From the NCBI RefSeq assembly GCF_002305895.1, contig NZ_CP022203.1, positions 1,342,501-1,406,500 of the forward strand: a stretch of 64,000 bases of DNA, read 5' to 3'. Origin of the DNA: Corallococcus macrosporus DSM 14697. GTDB lineage: Bacteria; Myxococcota; Myxococcia; Myxococcales; Myxococcaceae. The translations under genes were made by a program, and so were the position numbers. Shown here one piece after another: positions 29,181 through 38,033 of the stretch (position 1 is the first letter of the stretch; each line of letters opens with the position of its first letter). Under the pieces are notes generated by a model. It was not told where the DNA came from, did not search any database, and worked only from the letters and a program-made list of their open reading frames with translations.

Positions 29181-31160
29181 TCAGGCCGCCGCCGCGCTGA
29201 CGCCGTAGAAGTGCTGGCTCAGCTCCGCTTCGCTGTTGAATCGCGGGTATTGCCCCTGCTTCAGCGCAGAGGCGTCCGGGAGCGCGTTGGCGCTGGTCCT
29301 ATCCAGCATGTCCGCGAGGAACCGGGCATAGGCCTCACGCGGCGCGACCCCTGGGTAGAAGTGGTTCAGCGCGAGCCCCGCGACATTTACCCGCAGCACC
29401 CGTGGACCCTCGTTGGCGCCCCCCCAGGAGAGCACCAGGTCGGTGAGGACCGTCTGCCGTGGCGGCGTCCCTGGAGGGCCCGCGACGGGCAGCATGCCCA
29501 CGGCAATCGCCAGCACTTCGGTCATGGCCAACGTCCGGCGTTGGCCATTCGCGGCCTCCACGGTGAGCGCCATGTCCGTCAGGCCCACGATGCGGCAGGG
29601 GAAGATGCGGGGCGGCGCGGGTGCCGCCTCCACGGCGGGGGTTGTCGCCACGTCCCGATTGCGCCAGGCGTTCTCGTTCACCTTCCGCGTGACTTCGGCG
29701 TCGAGCGCCTCGACCCGGCTGGCCTCCGCCGCGGCCTCGCCCGTCAGCAGCGGCTTCGCGCGTGCGACGTAGGCGGCTGCCTGCTCGAGGTCCTTGTGCT
29801 GGCGGTGCTGCGCCAGCCTCAGCTCCGTGGCGCGGATGAGCGCGCGCACCGCGATGGCTCCCGAGCCCGAGCCCGCCACGCTGTACAGCGCCTCCGTGGT
29901 GCCCACGGCGGCTGGCGGCGCGTCTTCCGTGTCCAGCGCCTGGGCGAGCTTCCAGGCGGAGGCGGGCCGCAGCCTGTCGATGGGCAACCGCGCGACCATC
30001 GGCTCCATCGCGAACCACAGCGCGTCCGCGGAAGCGCGCTCCGCGAGCGCATGGAGCGCGCGCTCCACTCTCGCCATACCGGCCTGTGCCGCGCCGTCCT
30101 CCAGGTCCATGTGGCCCAATGCAAGCAAGGCGTCGGTGTGGTCCGGCTGGCTCTTCAGCAAGCGCTGGAAGCCCGCGCGTGCGGCCGCGCGGTCGCCGCT
30201 GTCGAGCGCTGACTGGGCTTCCGCCAGCCTCGGGTCGGCCACCCAGCCGCCCTGTTTGGCCGCGAGGGCGGGCGCGACGATTCGTTCCTCCAACTGCGTG
30301 ACGCGCAGCAGGGACGCGCTCGCGAAGCCGAAGACGAATCCTCCGATGTGGGCCATCACGGCGACGCCGGTGTTGTTGCCCAGGAGGTAATAGTTCAGCA
30401 CCTCGTTGCCGAACCACAGGCCGCCCCAGGCCCAGCCCGGAATGGGGAAGGTGCCTCGGAAGATTTTGAGCAGCCAGATGAAGTAGCCGATGCGGACGTG
30501 TCGCCGGGCGAAGCGCAGACAGAAGGCCCCCATGCACGCGGCCACGGCGCCGGAGGCTCCGACCATCACTGACTCGGAGGCGGGGTCGATGGCGTAGTGG
30601 GCAATGCCCGCCACCAGTCCACCCACCACGAAGAGGCCCGCGAACAGCGGCCGGCCCCAGGCGTCCTCCAGGAGCAGGCTGGCCGCGTAGAAGAACAGCA
30701 GGTTCCCCAGCAGGTGCATCCACCCGAAGTGGAGGAACATGTACGTGAGCCAGCCGGGCTGGACGAGTCCTCGCGCGGGTACCAGGGAGAAGCGCGAGAG
30801 CAGGCTCGACTCGTGCCTGGAAATCAGCTCCTCGCACTGCTCGTCCAGGGCCTGCTGCCGGTTCTCCACGCTCTCCAGTGCGTCGGAGGGCGTGGCGTTC
30901 TGGCGCAGGTTGCGCACCATCCTCCGGCCCGTATCGGACAGCAGCCGTTCAGCGCAGGCCGGGGGGAACTGCAGGTCCGGATGCTCGAGCGTCTGTTCCA
31001 GCATCGAGCGCAGGTCCTCCTCCCCGACGCCCATGGGCTCGGAGGGAATGACCCAGGAGATGAAGAAGGCCACCACGCAGATGGCCGCGATGGTGATGGA
31101 CACCCGGGGCAGACGCTCCAGTTCGGTGTTGTCCACCCCCAGGGGCAGGAACAGAATCAT
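29181..31160 (-). CDS. Rhomboid intramembrane protease with TPR-like C-terminal region
   Basis: 659 residues. The N-terminal ~300 residues hold a rhomboid domain: LHFGWMHLLGNLLFFYAASL, the catalytic Ser in VGASGAVAACMGAF and catalytic His in MAHIGGFVFGFASA, with a long periplasmic loop (residues ~40-125) between the first two helices. Residues ~310-520 have TPR-like repeats (ARAGFQRLLKSQPDHTDALL), and a last ~130 residues form a beta-rich domain (PCRIVGLTDMALTVEAANG). It probably cleaves membrane proteins; the fused parts may bind substrates on the cytoplasmic side. Substrate unknown. Confidence 0.9.
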   Translation of the reverse strand: MILFLPLGVDNTELERLPRVSITIAAICVVAFFISWVIPSEPMGVGEEDLRSMLEQTLEHPDLQFPPACAERLLSDTGRRMVRNLRQNATPSDALESVENRQQALDEQCEELISRHESSLLSRFSLVPARGLVQPGWLTYMFLHFGWMHLLGNLLFFYAASLLLEDAWGRPLFAGLFVVGGLVAGIAHYAIDPASESVMVGASGAVAACMGAFCLRFARRHVRIGYFIWLLKIFRGTFPIPGWAWGGLWFGNEVLNYYLLGNNTGVAVMAHIGGFVFGFASASLLRVTQLEERIVAPALAAKQGGWVADPRLAEAQSALDSGDRAAARAGFQRLLKSQPDHTDALLALGHMDLEDGAAQAGMARVERALHALAERASADALWFAMEPMVARLPIDRLRPASAWKLAQALDTEDAPPAAVGTTEALYSVAGSGSGAIAVRALIRATELRLAQHRQHKDLEQAAAYVARAKPLLTGEAAAEASRVEALDAEVTRKVNENAWRNRDVATTPAVEAAPAPPRIFPCRIVGLTDMALTVEAANGQRRTLAMTEVLAIAVGMLPVAGPPGTPPRQTVLTDLVLSWGGANEGPRVLRVNVAGLALNHFYPGVAPREAYARFLADMLDRTSANALPDASALKQGQYPRFNSEAELSQHFYGVSAAAA

Positions 31161-31292
31161 GGTGGAGGCTCCCCCTCGCGCCGCATCCCGGCAGCGTCAC
31201 GCAATGATGCCGTGACATACCACGGCGGCATTCTGCTTGGAGGCGCGGCACCGGGCGTCACACCGCGCCGTTGCTCCAGGGGGCGCTGGCGC

Positions 31293-32672
31293 TCAGGGCA
31301 GCGTCCACGTCAGCGAGCCGCGCTGGCTGCCACCGGGCGCCGGGTCCACCCAGCCCGTGATGCGCTCACTGCGCGAAAGCAGCGGCCCCAGCTCCACGCT
31401 GGCCGCGAAGAGGCCCGCCAGCAGCTCGTCCGACAGGATGTCCGACAGGGAGATTTGCGACAGCCCTCCCGCGACCCGCTTGGGGTCCACGCTGAAGTCC
31501 ACGGCGTGCTCCGTCTTCGCGCCCGTCTCGGACAGCGCCGCCAGGGTGGCCTGGGTCACCGACTCCTCGTTGCCCAGGACGAGCTGCTTCCCCTTGATGC
31601 GCACGAAGACGTTGCCACCCTTGAGCGGGAGCTTCCAGCCGTCCTCCAGCACCTGCGCGTCCGGGAACTTGCCCAGCGGCGCCAGCGCGGCCTTCACCGC
31701 GGCCACGTCCGTCAGCTCGGCGGCCACGGCCTGGCGAACCGCGAAGAAGCGCGTCGCCATCGAGCGCAGCGAGCCGCGCACCTGGACGTGGTCCATGTTC
31801 ACCAGCAGGTTGCCGGTGAGGTGCTTCGTCACGGCCTTCGCCATGGACACCATCTGCTCCTTGGGACACGTGGGGCACACGACCTGGAGCGTGGAGCGCA
31901 TCGTGTTCACGGACTGCGTCATGCCCGTGGGCGAGACGGATGCACGTGAGTAGAGCAGTCCTTCCGTCTTCGTCGCCGCGTAGGGACTGGTGCCCCGCGC
32001 CTGGAAGGCCGGCAGGGGCAGCTTCGAGGCGAGGGCCTCCACCCGGAGCGCGTTGGCCGTTCCCTCCAGCCCCACCACCGTGTTGTTCGACACGACGTAG
32101 GCCACGCCCGGCAGCTTGCCCATCCGCGCATCCTTCGCGGGGGCCTTGCCCACCAGCCGGACGGACTCCTTGAACAGGCCCGCGCCGCCGCCGTCGGTGG
32201 CGCCGAAGGCACAGACCTCCTTGCCCTTCAGCGCGTAGCCCATGCTGCCTCCCATGTCGCGCTTGACGCGGACGGTCGTCATGCCCCCGCGCGTCGTGGG
32301 CTTCGGTTCGGCGCCGCCCGCGGCGGTGATGGCCTCGGCGGCCTTGGCCTGGAACAGCTTGGCGTCGGCCACCTGCATGCACGACACGCGGCCGTCCTCC
32401 CGCATGGACACGGTGGCCGGGCCGGCCGGGTCCAGGCCCAGCTCGGACACGGATTGGGGCCGCGTGGGGTCGATGACGAGGAAGGGATGCAGTTCCGTCC
32501 GCCACGCGGCCGGACGCAGCAGCGCGGCGTACTGGCCCGCGCGCTCCAGGAACGCGGCCAGACCCGTCAACGCATCCACCTTGGGCACATGGATGAGCGT
32601 CTTCGCCGAAGCGGCGGAGCGGGGAGCAGGGGCCGCTGCCAGGGTGGCGGCCAGGACGAGCGAGGAGAGCAT
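31293..32672 (-). CDS. Exported protein of unknown function
   Basis: 459 residues. A signal peptide (SSLVLAATLAAAPAPRSAA) is followed by a mature protein without transmembrane segments. The sequence has alternating alpha/beta features (FLERAGQYAALLRPAAW, AKLFQAKAAEAITAAGG, VNMDHVQVRGSLRSMATRFF) and two close cysteines in VVCPTCPKEQ. A DUF3352-like arrangement is possible (LIHVPKVDALTGLAAFLERA), but the match is only suggestive. No partner gene is adjacent. Confidence 0.65.
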   Translation of the reverse strand: MLSSLVLAATLAAAPAPRSAASAKTLIHVPKVDALTGLAAFLERAGQYAALLRPAAWRTELHPFLVIDPTRPQSVSELGLDPAGPATVSMREDGRVSCMQVADAKLFQAKAAEAITAAGGAEPKPTTRGGMTTVRVKRDMGGSMGYALKGKEVCAFGATDGGGAGLFKESVRLVGKAPAKDARMGKLPGVAYVVSNNTVVGLEGTANALRVEALASKLPLPAFQARGTSPYAATKTEGLLYSRASVSPTGMTQSVNTMRSTLQVVCPTCPKEQMVSMAKAVTKHLTGNLLVNMDHVQVRGSLRSMATRFFAVRQAVAAELTDVAAVKAALAPLGKFPDAQVLEDGWKLPLKGGNVFVRIKGKQLVLGNEESVTQATLAALSETGAKTEHAVDFSVDPKRVAGGLSQISLSDILSDELLAGLFAASVELGPLLSRSERITGWVDPAPGGSQRGSLTWTLP

Positions 32673-32701
32673 GTCCCCGTGAGAACAGCCGGGCTCCTAC
32701 G

Positions 32702-32830
32702 TTGTCAAGGCGGACGCACTGCGGCTCTGGCACGCTGACCGTGCGGCAATGGCTGGGCACTCAGTCTTACGAGGCACAGCGCGAATTCGGGCGACTGGCC
32801 ATTGAGAACGTGGCGAAGGGGGCTTGGTGA
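32702..32830 (+). pseudogene. Toxin-like C-terminal tail in front of an immunity-like gene
   Basis: In the frame ending TGA 32828-32830 the sequence reads TLTVRQWLGTQSYEAQREFG, then RLAIENVAKGAW and stop. It is coding-like over about 35 codons and has no start of its own; it joins the 5' flank of the divergent gene on the left. The stop shares its last A with the ATG of the DUF2019 gene (TGATG), a hallmark of coupled toxin-immunity pairs. It therefore looks like the 3' end of a lost or displaced effector gene. Confidence 0.5.
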
Positions 32831-33180
32831 TGAAGTTGGAGGCGCTGGTCGAGCAGTTCGCACTGAACGTAGCAGCGCAGACGGAGGCCATCTTTCGAGG
32901 AGATGCCAAGACCGGGAACAAGCACGCCAGGAAATACGGTGCCGCTGTCGATACGCTCCTGGCGCATGGGGACGCAGGTCGAGACGCTCTCCTTGCGCTG
33001 CTCAAGCATGAGCGCATGGACGTGCGTGTCATGGCCGCCGCACATCTGCTCCGCTACCGGACCGCCGAAGCCAGGGCGGTCCTGGAAGAAGCCGCCAAGG
33101 GACAAGGGCTGGTTCCGTTCGGCGCACAGCAAGCCCTGAAGCGCTGGGAAGAAGGCACCTGGGCGCTCGACCCGGGGTAA
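32830..33180 (+). CDS. DUF2019 immunity-type protein
   Basis: 116 residues from ATG 32830 (AAGGGGG upstream; GTG 32827 and TTG 32824 are alternatives). It is all helical, with the DUF2019 pattern: LVEQFALNVAAQTEAIFRGD, NKHARKYGAAVDTLLAHGDA, then ALLKHERMDVRVMAAAHLLR and AVLEEAAKGQG, which looks like HEAT-type helices. DUF2019 proteins are predicted immunity proteins of polymorphic toxin systems. Here only a short tail of the toxin remains in front. A hairpin follows the stop. Confidence 0.8.
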   Translation: MKLEALVEQFALNVAAQTEAIFRGDAKTGNKHARKYGAAVDTLLAHGDAGRDALLALLKHERMDVRVMAAAHLLRYRTAEARAVLEEAAKGQGLVPFGAQQALKRWEEGTWALDPG

Positions 33181-33182
33181 CC

Positions 33183-33209
33183 CGCGCGCAGCGCGAACGC
33201 TGGCGCGCG
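33183..33209. terminator. Hairpin between convergent genes
   Basis: CGCGCGCAGCG (33183-33193) pairs with CGCTGGCGCGCG (33198-33209) with one bulge and a CGAA tetraloop, between the DUF2019 stop and the stop of the minus-strand gene at 33219. Confidence 0.5.
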
Positions 33210-33218
33210 ACCATTGCC

Positions 33219-33632
33219 CTACAACCGGCCCGCGTTGGCCCACTCAATCATCCGCTCCGCCAGGTCCTCGGCGTTGCGGCGCAGGTGCGCGAGCTGGAGC
33301 ACGTGGTCATCCGTACACGCCAGCGCCATGCGCAGCACGAGCGAGTCCGCGAAGCGCAGCACCTGCGCGATGCTGATGCAGTCTTGGTCCTCGCTGGCCC
33401 CCGCGAAGCGCGCCGCGTCCGCGTCCATCGTCAGGCCTTCCGCCGTCAGCGCCTGCACCAGCGCGGCGCGGGCCACCGGGTGCTCGTACTCCGCCGCGTC
33501 GCGCAACTGCCGGCGCCACGGCTGTGACTCCCACCGCACCAGCGACGCGTCCCTGGCGCGCTTCACCGGCTGCGTGCGCTTCTTCTTCCAGAATCCCCCA
33601 GCAAGCACCGGCCTCGAAACGTTCATCTCCAT
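33219..33632 (-). CDS. Hypothetical protein
   Basis: 137 residues from ATG 33632 (GAGGGGG upstream); the frame is open to 33680. A basic N-terminal part (FWKKKRTQPVKRARD) is followed by helices (LRDAAEYEHPVARAALVQAL; AQVLRFADSLVLRMALACTD). No signal or membrane segment. No family recognised. About 240 bases upstream lies the divergent methionine S-methyltransferase-like gene; the gap holds no other clear feature. Confidence 0.55.
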   Translation of the reverse strand: MEMNVSRPVLAGGFWKKKRTQPVKRARDASLVRWESQPWRRQLRDAAEYEHPVARAALVQALTAEGLTMDADAARFAGASEDQDCISIAQVLRFADSLVLRMALACTDDHVLQLAHLRRNAEDLAERMIEWANAGRL

Positions 33633-33873
33633 CACTGCCCCCTCTCCACTACGGGGTCCATCCACAGGCATGAGCGACATGGATGCTGCTCCGTCGGTAC
33701 CGCGCGTGCTCCTTCCGAGGCTCCCTGGCGCGGTGGCGGGCGACCTCGTCCCTGATGCCCTTTATTACGGCGAGTCGGCATTTCCTTGACTCACCCCAGG
33801 GCGCCAAAGGGTTTCATCCGGGCGCCATCCCAGCGTTGACAGGGGGCGGGGGGCTCGGGACAGTCCGCGCGTC

Positions 33874-36800
33874 ATGCCGACCTACCCCTCCACACCCCGT
33901 GAGGCGTTTCACCTGCTGCGCGCGCTGTCCGAGGACCTGTCCCATGTGGACCGGCGGCCCCGCGCGCTGACCGAGCTCCGCGAGCTGGCGGAGCTGTCGC
34001 GGCACCAACCGGAGACGGCGCCGCTGCGGCTGGTGTCGGTGACGGTGTCGGTGGGCGCTTCCCAGGAGCGGCTGGAGCTGTTCCTGCTCCCGTCCATCTT
34101 CGCGCCCGAGGCGTGGGCCTACACCTTCCTGGAGGGCCTGCTGAGCGTCCCGCTGGATGAGTATTCGGGAAAGCGGCTCGTCGAGGTGGGCGCCGGTTCG
34201 GGGTGGATTTGCATCGCGCTGGCGAAGTTCAGCCGGCTGGCGCACGTGCATGGCGCGGACCTCAATCCCCACTCACCCGTGGTGGCGCGCTGCAACGCGT
34301 GGCTCAACGGAGACGAGGCGCTGGCCTCGCGCCTGTCCTTCGGGGAGAGCGACCTGTTGCGCGGAGTACCCTCGGATGCCCCGTGGGACTTCGTGGTGGG
34401 CTGCATTCCGCAGGTCCTGCGAGGCGAGGAGGATCTGCCCGCCGAGCTGTCCCAGGCGGACGAGCAGGCGCTCCATGACTTGTCCAACTACTGCACGCTG
34501 CAGAACGTCTACGAGGACCACTTCGGGCTCGGCCTCATCGCGCGGCTGTTGGATGAAGCGCCGGAGCGGCTGTCACCCACCGGACGGCTCCTGCTCAACC
34601 TCGCGGGCCGGCCCGGGCGCGTCATCATGGAGCGGATGTTCACCCGCCGCGGCTTCGACACGCACGTGCGCGTGGCCCGCAGGGTGATGCAGGCGGCGGA
34701 TACGGACATCCGTCCCCTGGTGGCCCTGGAGCAGCGCACCGGCCGCGAGTTCGAGTTCTTCATGGAGGCCCGCAGCCCGGAGCCGCTGCGCGCGGCCACC
34801 GCGCTGGGCTGGCTCCAGGCCGGGCACCCGGTGTGGCACGAGGTGGCGGTGTGGGAGGCGCACCTCGCCCTGCCGCGCGAGACGCTGGCGCTGCGGGCCG
34901 CGCTGCGCGAGCTGGGCGCGTCGGCGTTGCAGGAGGAGCTGGACCTGGGCGCGGCGTCGGCGGAGCAGCTTGGCTTCGTGGCCGACCTGGCGGCGCGCCT
35001 GGCGAAGGGCCCGCTGATGCCCTACGCGCACGAGGCGGGCGACGCGTCGTTCCGCCAGCAGGTGGTGCGCTACCTGGACCGGTACTTCGGACTGCGGCTG
35101 GCCGAGGAAGAGGTCTTCGTCGCCCCGGAGCGCGAGCAGGCGGTGTACTCGCTGCTGATGGCCACCTGCGACGTGGGTGACGAGGTGCTGGTGTCGCGCA
35201 ACCTCCACCCGCTCTACGCGCGCGCGCTGGAGAAGGCGGGGGTGCGCGCCACGGTGACGCACACCTCGCTGGCGGAGATTCGCCGGCTCCTGTCCGCCTT
35301 CAACGTGAAGATGGTGCTGCTCACGGTGGAGAAGGGGGAGCGCACCAACCTGTCCGTGCTGCGCGACATCGTCGCGGAGGCGGCGCGCCGTGGCATCTGG
35401 GTGGTGTTGGATGAAAGCGCCTTCTTCAACATCACCGGCGGCGTGGAGCCGCACACGCTCTTCGAGTTCCTGGCCCGCGAGGCCCACGCCCCCAACCTGG
35501 TGGTGCTCTATGGCCTCATCAAGAACGCGGTGTGGCCGGACCTGGAGCTGACGCTGCTGATGCCGGTGCCGCCCACGCTGCGGGGGGACCTGGAGGCCGC
35601 GGCGGAAGTCACGTACTCGCGCATCAGCACCCTGGCGCAGGCGTTCTACGAGCGCACCTTCGCCGACCTGCTGTCGTTCCGCATCTCCTTCGCGGAGCCG
35701 GAGGCGCCCGCGCCGCGCAGGCCGCCCGTGGTGGCGCTGCCTCGCTCGCGGAGGATGGAGCGGCTGATGGCCTTCCCCGCCTTCGCGCCCAAGGTGTTCC
35801 GGGAGGACGACGCGGAGCTGGTGCGCCTGGACTACGGTGAGAACGAGGGCCCGCTGCCGCCGCCGCTGGTGGAGGGACTCATCGCCGCCGGCGTCGCGCC
35901 GCGCGAGCCCGCGGCGCAGACGGGGCTCGCGGAGGCCGTGTCCGCCTTCCTGCTGGAGTCGCGCGCGGTGCGGTACGCGCCGGAGGAGATGGCGGTGGCG
36001 CCGGGCGTCTGGCCGCTCATCCACCACCTGGGCGTGGCGCTGCGCCAGCGGCTGGGCCGCGCGCCGCGCGTCTACGTGACGACGCCGTGCTACGGCGTGC
36101 TGCCGCCGACCTTCGTCTCCGCGGGCTGTGACGTGGAGCAGGGGCCATTGTCGGGCCTGCTGGCCCGGCGAGGGCAGGGCGGTGGGGCGCCGGATGCCAT
36201 CGTCGTCTCGCAGCCGTCGAACCCGTCGGGCGTCTACCTGGCCCGCGAGGAGTTGGTGGCCCTGGCCACCTATGTGGTGGAGCAGCGCTGCCTGCTGGTG
36301 TCGGACGAAATCTTCGGCCTGGTGAACCTCACCAGCCCCACGGCGGAGACGGTGCCCAGCCCGGTGACGTTGGAGGGCGCGGTGCCCGGCATCGGCGCCC
36401 GCACGGTGGTGCTGGGGGGCCTGTCCAAGGAGTTCGCGGCCGGTGGGCTTCGCGTGGGCTGGCTCGCGACGAAGGACCGGGCGCTGGCCGCGGCGGTGCG
36501 TGATAGCGGCCCCGGCGCGCTCCACCTGATGACGGCGCGCGCGGCGGCGTACCTGTATGCGGCGTATGCCCGCAGCCCGGATGGGCAGTTGCTATACCCC
36601 GCACGTCACCGCGCGCTGCGGGCCTTCCTGGTGAAGATGCGGCGGGAGCTGGCGGAGAAGCGCGAGCTGCTGGCCGAGGCGCTGCCGGGGGATGGGCGCT
36701 CGGACGCGGGGGACGCGGGGGGCCTCTTCCTCTCACCCCGGGTGACGGCCTGGCTGGGGCAGGAGGTCGACGGCGTGCGGCTGACGCCGGAGAACCTGCC

Positions 36801-36969
36801 TCGGGTGGTGTACGAGCACACGCACGTCGTCCTGAACGGAGGCCCGTGGTGTGGAGAGCCGGAGCGGGTGCGGGCCGTGTTCTCGATTCCCCGGGCCGCG
36901 TTGCTCCGGGCGCGTGAGCAGTTGCTGCGCTTCGGCGCGAAGCTGCGCGAAGGCCCACCCAAGGCCTGA
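33874..36969 (+). CDS. Methionine S-methyltransferase homologue (methyltransferase-aminotransferase fusion)
   Basis: 1031 residues. Residues 1-300 are a class I methyltransferase with the SAM loop VEVGAGSGW (103-111), NP at the DLNPHSP motif, VGCIPQVL (175-182), LSNYCTLQNVYEDHFGLGL (203-221), AADTDI (274-279) and FEFFM. These match the plant enzyme that makes S-methylmethionine almost motif for motif (established family knowledge recalled, not searched). Residues ~370-620 are an aminotransferase-like segment without an obvious PLP lysine; residues ~640-1025 are a second, complete-looking fold type I segment with QPSNPSG and a candidate PLP Lys852 in GGLSKEFAAGGLRVGW. Plant MMT has a similar C-terminal extension that is catalytically silent. 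Start ATG 33874 lies in a 241-base gap. Confidence 0.85.
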   Translation: MPTYPSTPREAFHLLRALSEDLSHVDRRPRALTELRELAELSRHQPETAPLRLVSVTVSVGASQERLELFLLPSIFAPEAWAYTFLEGLLSVPLDEYSGKRLVEVGAGSGWICIALAKFSRLAHVHGADLNPHSPVVARCNAWLNGDEALASRLSFGESDLLRGVPSDAPWDFVVGCIPQVLRGEEDLPAELSQADEQALHDLSNYCTLQNVYEDHFGLGLIARLLDEAPERLSPTGRLLLNLAGRPGRVIMERMFTRRGFDTHVRVARRVMQAADTDIRPLVALEQRTGREFEFFMEARSPEPLRAATALGWLQAGHPVWHEVAVWEAHLALPRETLALRAALRELGASALQEELDLGAASAEQLGFVADLAARLAKGPLMPYAHEAGDASFRQQVVRYLDRYFGLRLAEEEVFVAPEREQAVYSLLMATCDVGDEVLVSRNLHPLYARALEKAGVRATVTHTSLAEIRRLLSAFNVKMVLLTVEKGERTNLSVLRDIVAEAARRGIWVVLDESAFFNITGGVEPHTLFEFLAREAHAPNLVVLYGLIKNAVWPDLELTLLMPVPPTLRGDLEAAAEVTYSRISTLAQAFYERTFADLLSFRISFAEPEAPAPRRPPVVALPRSRRMERLMAFPAFAPKVFREDDAELVRLDYGENEGPLPPPLVEGLIAAGVAPREPAAQTGLAEAVSAFLLESRAVRYAPEEMAVAPGVWPLIHHLGVALRQRLGRAPRVYVTTPCYGVLPPTFVSAGCDVEQGPLSGLLARRGQGGGAPDAIVVSQPSNPSGVYLAREELVALATYVVEQRCLLVSDEIFGLVNLTSPTAETVPSPVTLEGAVPGIGARTVVLGGLSKEFAAGGLRVGWLATKDRALAAAVRDSGPGALHLMTARAAAYLYAAYARSPDGQLLYPARHRALRAFLVKMRRELAEKRELLAEALPGDGRSDAGDAGGLFLSPRVTAWLGQEVDGVRLTPENLPRVVYEHTHVVLNGGPWCGEPERVRAVFSIPRAALLRAREQLLRFGAKLREGPPKA

Positions 36970-37092
36970 GCCCGCACGGCACTGTCCAGGGCCCGGCGCT
37001 GAGCTCCGACTGGAAGGCGGGTCGCGAGCGGCCCGCCGCGCCCGCCACAATCCCATGCCCGGGCAGCGCTGCCGGGACCTTGGGGGCGTGGG

Positions 37093-37887
37093 ATGGCCGA
37101 GCCGGCGCAGCGCAATGCCATCGAACTGGAGAACGTCCACAAGTCCTTCGGCGCGCAGCACGTGCTGCGGGGGGTGGACCTGGTGGTTCCCACGGGCACC
37201 ACGTGCGTGCTGCTGGGCGTGTCGGGCTCCGGGAAGACGGTGCTGATGAAGCACCTGGACGGCCTGCTGCGCCCGGACCGCGGCACGGTGCGCGTGGACG
37301 GCGAGGACCTGGCCTGGCTGGACGCGGCGGGGATGGAGCGCGTGCGCCGCAAGCTGGGCATCCTCTTCCAGGGCGGCGCCCTCTTCGACTCGCTCACCGT
37401 CGAGGACAACGTCGCCTTCCCGCTCCGCGAGCGGCTCCATCTGGTGGAGCGCGAGGTGCGCGAGCGCGTGCGGCGTGTGCTGGCCCTGGTGGAGTTGGAG
37501 GACGCGGCGAAGCTGCGGCCCGGCGAGCTGTCCGGCGGCATGCTCAAGCGCGCCGCCTTTGCCCGCGCGGTGGTGCTGGAGCCGAAAATCCTCCTCTATG
37601 ACGACCCCACCGCGGGCTTGGATCCGCTGCGGACCCGGTCCGTGGTGGACGTCATCCTCACCGGCAAGCACCGGCTCCAGGCCTCGGCGCTCGTCATCAC
37701 CCCGGACGTGGCCTCCGCCTTCCAGGTGGCGGACAGCCTGGCGCTGCTCCATGAAGGACGCATCATCGAGCACGCCGCGCCGGAGGCCTTCCGCCAGTCC
37801 CAGCACCCCGCCGTTCAAGCCTTCCTCCACGACTGGCTGTCGCGCCGCGCTCGCGCCTCCAGGCACCCGCCGGCCCTCCCGCGTTGA
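37093..37887 (+). CDS. MlaF-like ABC ATPase (MCE/lipid transport type)
   Basis: 264 residues, cytoplasmic ATPase only. Walker A GVSGSGKTV near residue 45, FQGGALFDSLTVEDNVAFPL (the FQ..ALFDS-TV signature of MlaF-type proteins), LSGGMLKRAA, and Walker B ILLYDDPTAGLDP. MlaF drives lipid transport with MlaE permease and MlaD MCE protein; no permease or MCE gene is adjacent, so this copy works with distant partners. It follows the methyltransferase fusion by 123 bases and overlaps nothing. Confidence 0.88.
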   Translation: MAEPAQRNAIELENVHKSFGAQHVLRGVDLVVPTGTTCVLLGVSGSGKTVLMKHLDGLLRPDRGTVRVDGEDLAWLDAAGMERVRRKLGILFQGGALFDSLTVEDNVAFPLRERLHLVEREVRERVRRVLALVELEDAAKLRPGELSGGMLKRAAFARAVVLEPKILLYDDPTAGLDPLRTRSVVDVILTGKHRLQASALVITPDVASAFQVADSLALLHEGRIIEHAAPEAFRQSQHPAVQAFLHDWLSRRARASRHPPALPR

Positions 37888-38033
37888 GCCGTGAGCTGTT
37901 GACCGGGGGACACTCATCCCGTCCCGCCGCTGGATGGAATCGAGCCTGCAAGTCATGCAATATCGGAAATTCCGGTGTCCTGTCCGCACCGGAAGCGCCG
38001 ACCGACGGACCCACGCATCCGGGGGGATGCCAC

